64,000 nt of DNA from Rhodobacteraceae bacterium HLUCCO18 (GTDB lineage: Bacteria > Pseudomonadota > Alphaproteobacteria > Rhodobacterales > Rhodobacteraceae), in NCBI GenBank assembly GCA_001314805.1, contig LJSY01000021.1, forward strand, positions 1-64,000, read 5' to 3'. Position numbers and translations under genes: made by a program. Positions 1 to 7,534 of this stretch are shown piece after piece (position 1 is the stretch's first letter; the number at the start of each line of letters is the position of its first letter). The notes below the pieces were generated by a model. That model saw only the letters and a program-made list of their open reading frames with translations. It was not told the DNA's origin and ran no database searches.

Positions 1-57
1 GCCGTCTCTCTCCAAATCAAACACCTCCGCCACGCACCTGCGCGCAGAATGGCCGGA

Positions 58-987
58 TCAGCTCAAAAATGGCAGGAGGGGGTCGACGTTGCGCTTACGA
101 CGATCCATCCATGCACAAATAATCAAAGTGAGGACGAAAGCTGCTTGATTGATAAGAGTCTGCTTCCAGTCACTTTCGGTTTCGCCCGAATGAATTGCCA
201 CCTTTAGGCTGGCAAATCCTTGCTCTGCCTCCACAGAAACAAACTGAGCAAGTGCAAAGACTCCCACCATTGCAAACAAGACGAGCCCAAAGCATCGCCT
301 CCAAAAGAAAGCTGGGTTATGAAGAAGCATCAACACGAACGACCCAAAACCAGTCATGGCGGTTGCTGCCAGGCGGGCATCAAGAGTCCAAGAGGCCGGG
401 ACAAGAAGTAGCCATGTTATGAGACACGATGCCAATCCCACTCCAGCAGAAATCATGAACCATGCAAAGGAATTATTACGTCTCGCAACTTCTCCAGCAG
501 CAATTCGTTCGCGATGGCGCGCTGTCATCTCTATTTGGAGGTTTTGTTGAAATTCTGGGTTGTCTGTCCAAATGCGGTTGAACTCGTGTCCCGGAACTTT
601 AAGGGCGGCGACTTCATCTGTCAGTGCGTATACGCTTGCCGATCTTTTTCTTCCGAGCTCGATCGCTGCCATCTCGCCGACTTGGTTCGGAGCAACGCGC
701 TTTGAACCAAGCTGGCGCCGGAAAACGATATCCACCTCACCGGACAGAAGGAAATATACATCATTGTCCTGACCGCCTTCATGTATCAAGCAGTCGCCCT
801 TGCGAAAAAACACAACCTCGCCATGATTTATTAATCCGTCCAAAATGGACAAGTTGCCTCGAATTGCCCGGTTCTCACGAAGCGTTTGCCTGACAAGGTC
901 AGCCGCGCTGTCCCCGGAGAACAGCCCAGGCAGTTTGGCTTCATTTTCCCGCCCAATAATTTTCTTTAGCTTCGCCGACCAATACAT
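58..987 (-). CDS. Cyclic-nucleotide-binding four-helix membrane protein, probable Pycsar-type effector
   Basis: The protein has 309 residues. Residues about 45-150 form a cyclic-nucleotide-binding domain; the phosphate-binding cassette is seen as GEMAAIE...RSASV at about 104-119. Four hydrophobic segments follow at about 174-196, 206-226, 232-252 and 279-294, ending in a basic tail. A CNB domain joined to membrane helices is the layout of Pycsar PycTM effectors, which disrupt the inner membrane when they bind cCMP or cUMP; that role is inferred here. The start codon lies inside the 3' end of the WYL gene (22-base overlap), so the two are probably translationally coupled. The divergent cyclase would supply the ligand. 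Composition is AT-richer than the core genes. It could instead be an ordinary cNMP-gated membrane sensor; the neighbours argue against that. Confidence 0.8.
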   Translation of the reverse strand: MYWSAKLKKIIGRENEAKLPGLFSGDSAADLVRQTLRENRAIRGNLSILDGLINHGEVVFFRKGDCLIHEGGQDNDVYFLLSGEVDIVFRRQLGSKRVAPNQVGEMAAIELGRKRSASVYALTDEVAALKVPGHEFNRIWTDNPEFQQNLQIEMTARHRERIAAGEVARRNNSFAWFMISAGVGLASCLITWLLLVPASWTLDARLAATAMTGFGSFVLMLLHNPAFFWRRCFGLVLFAMVGVFALAQFVSVEAEQGFASLKVAIHSGETESDWKQTLINQAAFVLTLIICAWMDRRKRNVDPLLPFLS

Positions 988-1841
988 TCGTCTACTTCTT
1001 CCAGATTTTTGATACAGAGTGAAAAGCTACTCTTGTTGCGGATCATGCCTTCTTCAGTTTCGTGAGGGTTAAATCCATAAAAGCGCAGGTAGTAAAACAG
1101 CATCGCTTGGCGCACTTTTAGCAAGAGCTCTCCGCTGCTCATGTTATATTCAATCTCCAGACGTTCGCGCTGCCTATCACTGAGAGCTGGATCAGACTGC
1201 AAGCGTAAATCTACGATATTCGACCACTCTTCGTCTCTTGGAGGCTCTTGATCGTTACCTTTCTTGGTCGCAATTTTTTCAATGCGCGAAAGTACAAAGT
1301 CTGAATGGCGGTTCTTGTCCCCGTCGAAAGCCCGCATGTGCCAGCGGTGGCCATCGCTGGCAATCGCATGCGGGTATAGGCGACGGGGAGAATCCGACTC
1401 TGAACTTAAAGAATCATACATGACCTCTACGCAGTGGCGATCACGAATTGCCCGGAGCACAGTCTTCAGGGTAACGGGATCGATCTTGCGCGAAGAGGCC
1501 ACCACCGCGTCGAATTGAGGGACACTTGCAGGCCATATTTCATCAGCGGCGCGGTAGCCGTGATGCAGCATCTCCAAGTGTTGAAGGTACTCTGCCGCCT
1601 CTCCTTCGACGAAGGCCGGGCGAAAGTTGGACCGAGCTACGTATGTTCTCTGGCGCGGATCGTACGCCATGTTCTTCGGCACCAAGTCGAGGTAGGAAGT
1701 GAGGTCCAGCGTTGCTTGCTGTAGGGAGATTTCGAACTTATCTTTGAGAAGCTTCCGTCCGACCGTACCCTCCCACATGAGCTGGAACTCAATAAATTCA
1801 TAGCGTTTTCGTTGGCTTGGCTTGATGGTCTCGTGCTTCAT
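966..1841 (-). CDS. WYL-domain transcriptional regulator (BrxR/CapW-like)
   Basis: This is a three-part regulator: an N-terminal winged helix-turn-helix (about residues 10-80 of the 291-residue form), a central WYL domain with the typical run DGHRWHMRAFDGD followed by DFVLSRI, and a C-terminal WCX-like domain. I chose the ATG at 1841 because AGGACAAGG lies just upstream; the track's ATG at 1874 has no ribosome binding site and sits on the -35 box of the divergent promoter. BrxR and CapW proteins of this layout repress phage-defence operons by binding palindromes in their promoters. Here the gene lies between the effector and the cyclase, and a palindrome overlaps the cyclase promoter. The effector gene overlaps its 3' end. 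Confidence 0.85.
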   Translation of the reverse strand: MKHETIKPSQRKRYEFIEFQLMWEGTVGRKLLKDKFEISLQQATLDLTSYLDLVPKNMAYDPRQRTYVARSNFRPAFVEGEAAEYLQHLEMLHHGYRAADEIWPASVPQFDAVVASSRKIDPVTLKTVLRAIRDRHCVEVMYDSLSSESDSPRRLYPHAIASDGHRWHMRAFDGDKNRHSDFVLSRIEKIATKKGNDQEPPRDEEWSNIVDLRLQSDPALSDRQRERLEIEYNMSSGELLLKVRQAMLFYYLRFYGFNPHETEEGMIRNKSSFSLCIKNLEEVDECIGRRS

Positions 1842-1875
1842 GGTGGCCTTGTCCTCCCTCCGAAAGACTAGCATA

Positions 1876-1912
1876 TTGACAAATGCTGTAATAGTCCTAA
1901 AATATAGGAGTA
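1876..1912 (+). promoter_or_regulatory. Cyclase promoter with overlapping palindromic operator
   Basis: A TTGACA box (1876-1881) and a TAAAAT box (1898-1903) are 16 bases apart, facing the cyclase. An imperfect palindrome, TAGTCCTA-AAATA-TAGGAGTA (1892-1912), covers the -10 box with one mismatched pair. This is where a WYL repressor would block transcription. The minus-strand promoter for the WYL gene is not clear but must lie in the same 130-base gap, so one site could control both directions. Confidence 0.6.
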
Positions 1913-1970
1913 CATTAAAAACTAGAATCGGCGCGGCGGGTCATCCGGTGACGCAGAAAGGTAGACCAAG

Positions 1971-3572
1971 ATGGCCTGGAACGAAGCAACAGCGCTTGCG
2001 CGCATCAACAAGCTGAAGGGGGAGGCTCCGGATTTCGACGTTCAGCGTTTTGAAGATTACAAGCGTCTGTATGAGGCCGACATGGCGATCCGTGCAGCGA
2101 GAGATCAGCCCACCACGCCGCCGCTGTTCAGCTTGCCAAGGGGCAAGGCCGTGGTGGTTGACACCGTGCAAATCTACATCGCGATCACCAACTATGACGA
2201 CTTTCGCCTTGAGGAAGGCCGCGAGACGGAAGCCTCGCACGAACGCGCCATGCGGCTCTTGCACCTCTACTACAGCGCGGCTGACCGGGCGATCGAGGCA
2301 TCCGCAGCGCAGCGCGTGGATTTCCATAGCGGCCGCGTTCACGCCGTTGTGCTGGAGCGCGGAAAGCAGGGTGTCAGCCGCGACACTGTAGCTGAGGCCC
2401 TCGCTTTCGTTGATGACTTCAAGCGGGTTGCCGACGCGGCGAACCGCGAGCTTGCCAAGAGCGAGTTCACCGCAGAATTTCGAATCGGCATCGACGTGGG
2501 CACTTGCGTCGCCATCAACAACGGAACGGGCTGCGAACAGGAACCCATGTTCCTTGGCAGCGCTGCCAATCACGCCGCGAAACTGGCCTTCGGCAAAGAG
2601 CCAGGCGTCTTTGTTTCTGACCGCGTGCGGGCGCTTCTCAACCTCCAAGAGTTCGGTGTAATCAGCGAATTTGTGGGCCTCTCCGAGACCGATATTGCCG
2701 TGAATGCAGCGCGCCAGGACGCAGGCGGGCATCTGGTGTTCGGCGTTCAGGATCGCCAGGCTTACACGCAGGATTTGGTGGCCAACTGGAAAGATGAAAT
2801 CCGGCGTGGTGAGTTTCCGAACTTCACCGACCCTAGCTTCAGCTTCTCTCACAGGGAGCCGCCGCTCCGCGAGATCGATTATGCTGAGCTTTCGCCAAGC
2901 CGCTCGATCCGCATGCCCTTGGTCTCAATGTATGCCGACCTCTCCGGGTACACCGATTACATCGATAAAGCTGTCGCGTCTGGAGGAATTCGTGAAGCAG
3001 TCCGCGCGCTTCACGTGATCCGGCAAGAGTTCCAGAACGTGGTGGAGAAGGATTTCGGCGGTCGGAAAGTCAGGTTCATCGGAGACTGCATCCATGCACT
3101 CATCGCCGAAGGAACCCGCACCGAGACCGATGAACGCAAAACTGTATCCTCGGCAGTGCAGTGTGCTGGCGGTCTTCATTCGTCATTCGGTCTGTGCAAG
3201 CTCGTTCTTGGCAACCTAAATAGTCTGGGACTGGCCATCGGTCTGGAGCTAGGGCCGACCCCGATTTCCCGGATCGGTATCCGCGGGGATCGGTCCGTGC
3301 GTGCGGCATCCAGCATCGCAACCACGCTCTCGGAGCAGATGCAGCGCGAATGCAAGGACAACGGCGTCAAACTTGGCCATCGCGCCCTGCGCGTTGCTCC
3401 TGTGGCGCTAGAAGACCTGCTGGATAAGGACGGATATGCCGCCAGTATGGACTATGACGATGTGGCCGTCTGCCTGTCGGTTGTTCCGGCGCAGGTTTCC
3501 AGCCCGAATTACGCCAGAGCGCACGTTCCTAGCCAGTCCCCTCAGCCTCGGGCACATTTCAAGCCCGAATGA
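1971..3572 (+). CDS. Tandem class III nucleotide cyclase, probable Pycsar-type cyclase
   Basis: The protein has 533 residues and two cyclase homology domains. Domain 2 (about 312-500) has both metal aspartates, in YADLSGYT (D323) and VRFIGDC (D372), but its transition-state segment reads SVRAASS, without the usual Asn. Domain 1 (about 58-240) has Arg in place of the second metal Asp (HSGRVHAVV, R122) but keeps LGSAANHAAK, with N200 and K204 where Asn and Arg normally sit. The two halves would make one composite active site, as in mammalian C1/C2 cyclases. AAAGG precedes the ATG. The next gene overlaps by ATGA. The linkage to a CNB-membrane protein supports a Pycsar-like role; the product (cCMP, cUMP, cAMP or cGMP) cannot be read from sequence. 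Confidence 0.82.
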   Translation: MAWNEATALARINKLKGEAPDFDVQRFEDYKRLYEADMAIRAARDQPTTPPLFSLPRGKAVVVDTVQIYIAITNYDDFRLEEGRETEASHERAMRLLHLYYSAADRAIEASAAQRVDFHSGRVHAVVLERGKQGVSRDTVAEALAFVDDFKRVADAANRELAKSEFTAEFRIGIDVGTCVAINNGTGCEQEPMFLGSAANHAAKLAFGKEPGVFVSDRVRALLNLQEFGVISEFVGLSETDIAVNAARQDAGGHLVFGVQDRQAYTQDLVANWKDEIRRGEFPNFTDPSFSFSHREPPLREIDYAELSPSRSIRMPLVSMYADLSGYTDYIDKAVASGGIREAVRALHVIRQEFQNVVEKDFGGRKVRFIGDCIHALIAEGTRTETDERKTVSSAVQCAGGLHSSFGLCKLVLGNLNSLGLAIGLELGPTPISRIGIRGDRSVRAASSIATTLSEQMQRECKDNGVKLGHRALRVAPVALEDLLDKDGYAASMDYDDVAVCLSVVPAQVSSPNYARAHVPSQSPQPRAHFKPE

Positions 3573-4363
3573 GCGGACTCAACCAACTACTCCAGACCGT
3601 TCCGCATTGGGCGAGTATCGAGGACAAGGAACAGGTGGCGGCGACCGTGTTAGTCTCGCCGCCTGGCGCCCGTGGGCTGAACTCGGGCGGGTTCTGGCTG
3701 ACGCTTGAGGCTTCAAAGCATGGTGGCGTTGCTGTCAAAGAGGTGCAGGATAAGCGCCAACTTCCTGAGTTTTGTCTCGAACGCCACATCAATTCTGACA
3801 GCACATTCTGCGTTTTCTTCCGTTCCGAATATCCGCTGGAGGACTCAGAGGCCGCCAAGACATGGTGGTCTTACCTAGGAATTTACCTCAGCAACCAGCT
3901 CTATGCACAAAGACGAGGCATTTGGCCGCTAGGTTCCGGCCTGAGCCACGGCGAAGCGGCGCATGTTCAGGTCGCCATGGAAGCTCTGGCCGAGCCTTTG
4001 GGATGGAAGGACGATCTGTGGCTTGCGATGTTTCGCGGCAAAGGGTGGCTGGCCAAACCCTTGCCACGCATATCCAGGCAGCGCGACCGCGTCTTGAATG
4101 CGCGCTCGCCCTGTCCACGAGGTTGCACGTGGAAACATAAACTCTTGCGTAAAGAGTCGTGCAGGACTCCCTCTTGCCTTTCAGGATGCAATCGGCTTCA
4201 TAAGCCGATCTTGCGGGCCGAGTGCCCGAATAGAACAACTATCGAGGAATTGGTTTTGCATGAACATGAGCGGCAACGTATGGAATCGGAAATTATTGAC
4301 GATCTGAGAAAGGAAGGAAAAGTTTGCTGCGGCACGATGGAACGCTGCCCGCTAAAATCATAA
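3569..4363 (+). CDS. E2-like (ubiquitin-conjugating fold) protein with cysteine-rich tail
   Basis: The protein has 264 residues. The N-terminal part (about 1-165) resembles prokaryotic E2-like domains. It has an HxN...C signature, HINSDSTFC (H73, N75, C81), matching the HPN...C of E2 enzymes, then a Trp-rich helix and IWPLGSGLSHG. The C-terminal part (178-264) carries nine cysteines in pairs (CPRGC, CRTPSCLSGC, KVCCGTMERC), probably zinc-binding and typical of E2-associated cysteine-rich proteins. The start overlaps the cyclase stop (ATGA), so the two are made together. In type II CBASS an E2-like protein primes the nucleotidyltransferase by conjugating its C-terminus. A similar service to the cyclase is inferred, although the cyclase ends in KPE rather than Gly or Ala. 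No E1 or JAB gene is present. Confidence 0.7.
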   Translation: MSGLNQLLQTVPHWASIEDKEQVAATVLVSPPGARGLNSGGFWLTLEASKHGGVAVKEVQDKRQLPEFCLERHINSDSTFCVFFRSEYPLEDSEAAKTWWSYLGIYLSNQLYAQRRGIWPLGSGLSHGEAAHVQVAMEALAEPLGWKDDLWLAMFRGKGWLAKPLPRISRQRDRVLNARSPCPRGCTWKHKLLRKESCRTPSCLSGCNRLHKPILRAECPNRTTIEELVLHEHERQRMESEIIDDLRKEGKVCCGTMERCPLKS

Positions 4364-4822
4364 GCCACTTATGACAGTTTTGCATGCGGTCTGTAGCAAT
4401 TCATCCAAAACGCGGAAACTTAAGTGTTAACGGGGTTCTGAGAGTCCATCTCCCTGAAATCCGATTCTAGCATGTGAAAAACAGTTCTCATAGAAAATTC
4501 TCATGAATATTGGTTTTGCTGTGGGCGCATCCGCCCTTGGTTGCGGGCGGACCGGGCTGTCGTGAACCGAGCCCGCCGGTGGCGGTCTCGTCCATCCGGC
4601 GTCCATCCCTTGCGCATCATTGGCCAGCCCTGAGGGGCTGACACCTTTTCTTTTTTGTTTGGGGCCTGCGGCCCCGTCCTCCGTCAAGACCTTAAACGCC
4701 CTTTGGGGCGCACGCGGCGCGTATCCCCATCCTTCCGCGCTTCGCTTGTGCAGGACGGGTGATCCCCCTCACGCCGCGTGGGTCTTGACGGTCCTCCCCC
4801 CGCTCATTGGCGCGGGCCTAGT
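4364..4822. other. Intergenic region with several inverted repeats, no gene supported
   Basis: About 460 bases between the E2-like gene and ardC. It begins AT-rich, with a weak hairpin CATAAG-CCA-CTTATG at 4359-4373 over the E2 stop codon, then turns GC-rich near 4540. Several hairpins follow: CAGCCC/GGGCTG near 4624, GGGGCC/GGCCCC near 4661 and CGCCC/GGGCG near 4700. A pair of CACGCGGCG/CGCCGCGTG arms lies about 60 bases apart (about 4711-4790). The composition step near 4400-4540 marks the join between the defence cassette and the mobilisation module. Confidence 0.5.
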
Positions 4823-4842
4823 CCGGTTGCATGCGCAACCGG
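4823..4842 (+). promoter_or_regulatory. Perfect hairpin just upstream of the ardC ribosome binding site
   Basis: CCGGTTGC-ATGC-GCAACCGG is an 8-base-pair stem with a 4-base loop. It ends about 10 bases before the AAGGAG of ardC. It could be an operator or an RNA structure that limits ardC translation. Confidence 0.45.
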
Positions 4843-4863
4843 CTAAGCAAGGAGAAAAAGCCA

Positions 4864-5775
4864 ATGAAAAAAGACATTTATCAGAAAGTCACCGACAAGA
4901 TTATTGCCGATCTGGAGCAAGGGCAGCTCACATGGCTGAAGCCATGGAGCGCCGGAAACATGGACGGACGGATCACCAAGCCCCTGCGGCACAATGGCAT
5001 GCCCTACAGCGGGATAAACGTCCTGATGCTTTGGGGCGCAACTCAAGAGGCGGGATATCTCTCCCCGTTCTGGATGACGTTCAAACAGGCCAAGGAATTC
5101 GGCGCGCATGTGCGCAAGGGCGAGCGCGGCGAAACCGTTGTCTACGCCAGCACCATCACCAAGGCCGAGGAACAGGACGACGGCAGCGAGAACGAGCGCA
5201 AGATACCGTTCCTGAAACAGTACACCGTTTTCAACGTCGAGCAGGTGGAAGGACTGCCCGAACATTTCTACACCAAGCCTGAACCGATCATCGATCCGTC
5301 GCAGCGCATCGATCATGCAGAAGGGTTCTTTGCCGCAACAGGCGCGGACATTCGCCACGGCGGGAACAGCGCCCACTATAACGGCGGCAGCGATCATGTG
5401 CAGATGCCGTTTTTCGAGAGCTTCCGTAGCCCGGAAAGCTACTACGCCACGCTGGCGCATGAACTGACCCACTGGACGAAGCACAAGAGCCGCCTTGACC
5501 GCGAATTCGGGCGCAAGCGCTGGGGCGATGAAGGCTACGCCAGAGAGGAACTGGTCGCAGAACTTGGCGCGGCATTCTTGTGCGCCGATCTGGAGCTGAC
5601 GCCCGAGCCGGGCAGCGATCATGCAGCCTATATCCAAAGCTGGCTGAAGGTCCTGAGCGAAGATAAGCGGGCGATCTTCAGCGCCGCAGCGCACGCGCAG
5701 CGCGCCGCAGATTACCTGCACAGCCTCCAGACCAAACACGATCAGCAGCCCCAAGCAGAAGGAGTCGCCGCGTAA
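4864..5775 (+). CDS. ardC: ArdC-like antirestriction / zincin protein
   Basis: The protein has 303 residues from the ATG at 4864, which has AAGGAG nine bases upstream; the track start at 4831 lies inside a hairpin. The N-terminal half is the DUF1738/ArcC-like ssDNA-binding domain (MKKDIYQKVTDKIIADLE..., W-L-K-P-W). The C-terminal half is a zinc metallopeptidase-like domain with HELTH (H199, E200, H203) and a downstream EELVAELGAAFL supplying the third ligand. ArdC proteins of conjugative plasmids protect incoming DNA from restriction. Here it leads a plus-strand group of small genes in a mobilisation module, in keeping with early expression after transfer. Confidence 0.88.
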   Translation: MKKDIYQKVTDKIIADLEQGQLTWLKPWSAGNMDGRITKPLRHNGMPYSGINVLMLWGATQEAGYLSPFWMTFKQAKEFGAHVRKGERGETVVYASTITKAEEQDDGSENERKIPFLKQYTVFNVEQVEGLPEHFYTKPEPIIDPSQRIDHAEGFFAATGADIRHGGNSAHYNGGSDHVQMPFFESFRSPESYYATLAHELTHWTKHKSRLDREFGRKRWGDEGYAREELVAELGAAFLCADLELTPEPGSDHAAYIQSWLKVLSEDKRAIFSAAAHAQRAADYLHSLQTKHDQQPQAEGVAA

Positions 5776-5806
5776 GCGGCGGCTCCCTCAAAAGGAGGCA
5801 AAACCA

Positions 5807-6067
5807 ATGGAAAAGCACACGATAGTATGGCGCGGCATCGAGATTAAGATCACTTTCACGTCCCAGAAGTTCGGCATGGTGGAGCATGTCGAACTCATGA
5901 CGGAGCCGCGAACGCCGCTGCCCGTCACCGAAACCGGCTACCGCTCGCACTTCATGCCCTACGGCACGGTTGAGAGCCACGGCGGCGCAGTCGCGTTTGT
6001 CACAGCTTGGCTGGAGCATGACGCGAAGCGCGCCGGCTGGAGCGGCGCGCAACTCACCTTGTTCTAG
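5807..6067 (+). CDS. Small conserved protein of unknown function downstream of ardC
   Basis: This 86-residue protein follows ardC by 31 bases and has an excellent ribosome binding site (AAAGGAGG, 8 bases before ATG). It is predicted soluble and mostly beta-strand at the N-terminus (HTIVWRGIEIKITFTSQKF). The middle is rich in His, Gly and Pro, and a final helix ends in LTLF. I do not recognise a named domain. Its spacing suggests co-transcription with ardC and a role in the establishment phase of the element. Confidence 0.7.
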   Translation: MEKHTIVWRGIEIKITFTSQKFGMVEHVELMTEPRTPLPVTETGYRSHFMPYGTVESHGGAVAFVTAWLEHDAKRAGWSGAQLTLF

Positions 6068-6117
6068 GGTAGAAACAAAATTTTGCGCCCGCCGGAGAGG
6101 CGGGCGCGAGAGCCCCG

Positions 6118-6327
6118 TCACGGCGACGGGGAAGAACCGCTTGGCGGTTTTGGTGCGAGCCTGCGGCGCAGGATTGCTTCTACGCGCTCCAACGCGGCTT
6201 GCATGACCAGACGCTCGGCTGGTGTGAAGCGGCTTGATGCCAGGGATTCCAGCAGAATCGAACGCAGATGCCTCAAGGCGTGGTCGGACAAGCCACCAAG
6301 AGCGGCCGAGTTGAAGATCGGGGACAT
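6118..6327 (-). CDS. Small helical protein, unknown
   Basis: This 69-residue protein lies on the minus strand, facing the ardC group. TGGAGG sits seven bases before the ATG, which supports the start. The sequence is almost all helix (LRHLRSILLESLASSR...ERLVMQAALERVEAILRRRL) with a Ser/Pro tail, as in small DNA- or protein-binding adaptors of plasmids. The function is unknown. Its 3' end converges on the 86-residue gene with a gap of about 50 bases. Confidence 0.55.
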   Translation of the reverse strand: MSPIFNSAALGGLSDHALRHLRSILLESLASSRFTPAERLVMQAALERVEAILRRRLAPKPPSGSSPSP

Positions 6328-6797
6328 GGGGTGCCTCCATTTTTTCCGGTTTTGACCCGAAAACCGTCCGGGCCTTTCTGGCCCCGGCTGGCGGCACGAT
6401 TAGCGATGGTCGGAACACCTCTTTCGGGCGCAACGGATGTGAAGCAGGGCTTGCCCCTTGTTTCCCTTGGCCTCCGCCTTGTCGTGCGACGACGGAATTG
6501 CCCTTCTTCAAGGGCACCGGACGGGTGCGGCAGCACCGGAAAATACCCGCTGGCACCCTTGTCGATCGGCAGATCAGCCGTCTCTGGCGTGACCCTCATC
6601 ACTGAGCTGCTTTGATCGGGATCTCGCTTCTTTCGTGAATGCCTAAGTTCCTGGCCGAACGCGGCCCCCCGTCAATGTCCTGCCCGCGCCAGTTCGCGCT
6701 ATTCGCTGCTCACCCGTGTTGAACCTGACCGGCGTCCTTATCCGTCCGGCCTGATCGGACCGGCATGAAGCGAAACCCCAACCAAAGGAGATCAGAC
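6328..6797. other. Region with no supported gene
   Basis: This 470-base stretch between two oppositely facing small genes must hold the promoter and leader of the minus-strand 69-residue gene and those of the plus-strand gene at 6798. ORFs on both strands (6268-6615 plus, 6273-6602 minus, 6643-6846 minus) are low-complexity, rich in Arg, Pro and Ser, and lack ribosome binding sites. A short CCGG...CCGG inverted repeat lies near 6746-6763. Confidence 0.4.
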
Positions 6798-7040
6798 ATG
6801 GGACGCAATAACGAAACGGGTTCAGCCAATACCGCCGCCAAGGCACCGGATTTTCTGGCCTGGCACGTGGTGCAGAAGGGCGAGAAATCCTTCTGGAACA
6901 AGGTCGGGGCGGCCTGGAGCCACAAGGACGGCCACGGCTACACGATCCAGCTCGAAACCTGCCCGATCAATGGCCGCATCGTCCTGCGCCAGCCGCTGGA
7001 AGATGCAGACCGGGCCGAAAACGGAAAAGAGGGCGCATAA
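6798..7040 (+). CDS. Small conserved protein of mobile elements, unknown
   Basis: I chose the ATG at 6798 (80 residues) because AAAGGAG lies directly upstream; the track's ATG at 6765 adds a basic tail with no ribosome binding site. The core (FLAWHVVQKGEKSFWNKVGAAWSHKDGHGYTIQLETCPINGRIVLRQP, shortened here as FLAWHV...GRIVLRQP) is a compact beta-rich domain. Similar short proteins with a W-H-V and W-x-H-x-D-G pattern occur beside ardC and relaxase genes. The function is not known. It lies 127 bases before the H-NS-like gene. Confidence 0.68.
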   Translation: MGRNNETGSANTAAKAPDFLAWHVVQKGEKSFWNKVGAAWSHKDGHGYTIQLETCPINGRIVLRQPLEDADRAENGKEGA

Positions 7041-7166
7041 GCGCCCTCTACCATCTCCGCTCCATAAGAGCGCGCCGCTGATGCTGGCGCGCGAGAGGCA
7101 GCCGATTGCGCACCCCAGAAGATTGCGCTAGTGGATTCGCGAACCAAAAAAAGGATCGCGAAACTC

Positions 7167-7484
7167 ATGGCCAAGATCGATCTGAGCAAGATGTCTCTCG
7201 ATGAGCTTAAGAAACTGGAGAAGGATACCGGTAAAGCCATCAAAGGCTTTGAGGAACGGCAGCGGAAAGAAGCCTTGGCCGCCGCAGAAGCAGCAGTAAG
7301 CAAGTACGGCTATTCACTTGCCGAATTGACCGGCACAAGCCGGAAAAAGCCAAAGAGCGCGCCGCCTAAATACGCCCACCCCGAAAACCCGTCTCTCATC
7401 TGGAGCGGGCGCGGACGCCAACCGGCCTGGTTCAAGGAAGCCATCGAAAACGGTAAGTCCGAGCAGGATTTGCTGATCGGGTAA
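7167..7484 (+). CDS. H-NS-family nucleoid-associated protein
   Basis: The protein has 105 residues from the ATG at 7167 (AAGGA upstream); a GTG at 7131 would add 12 basic residues. The N-terminal half is a coiled-coil oligomerisation segment (LSKMSLDELKKLEKDTGKAI). The C-terminal half carries the DNA-binding signature PENPSLIWSGRGRQPAWF, the alphaproteobacterial version (HvrA/MvaT-like group) of the H-NS hook. Such proteins on mobile elements bind AT-rich DNA and silence newly acquired genes or hide the element from the host. The AT-rich defence cassette about 3 kb away is a plausible target. Confidence 0.85.
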   Translation: MAKIDLSKMSLDELKKLEKDTGKAIKGFEERQRKEALAAAEAAVSKYGYSLAELTGTSRKKPKSAPPKYAHPENPSLIWSGRGRQPAWFKEAIENGKSEQDLLIG

Positions 7485-7499
7485 ATGCATTAAAGCTCA

Positions 7500-7525
7500 G
7501 CCGTGCGCGGTTTTCACTGCACGGC
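7500..7525. terminator. Hairpin between convergent genes, possible terminator
   Basis: GCCGTGC and GCACGGC form a 7-base-pair stem around a 12-base loop, 16 bases after the H-NS-like stop codon and 10 bases before the 3' end of the opposing small gene. There is no clear T run, so termination is uncertain. Confidence 0.35.
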
Positions 7526-7534
7526 CGCAGCCCA

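Noticed and set aside
58-4363. Classification as CBASS
   Set aside because: There is no CD-NTase (SMODS) signature; the synthase is a class III cyclase, and no E1 or JAB gene is present.
4427-4687. 86-residue minus-strand ORF between the E2-like gene and ardC
   Set aside because: It begins with TTG, has no ribosome binding site, and is rich in Pro/Arg over a hairpin region.
6273-6602. 109-residue minus-strand ORF
   Set aside because: Low-complexity Arg/Pro/Thr sequence overlapping the better-supported 69-residue gene and its leader.
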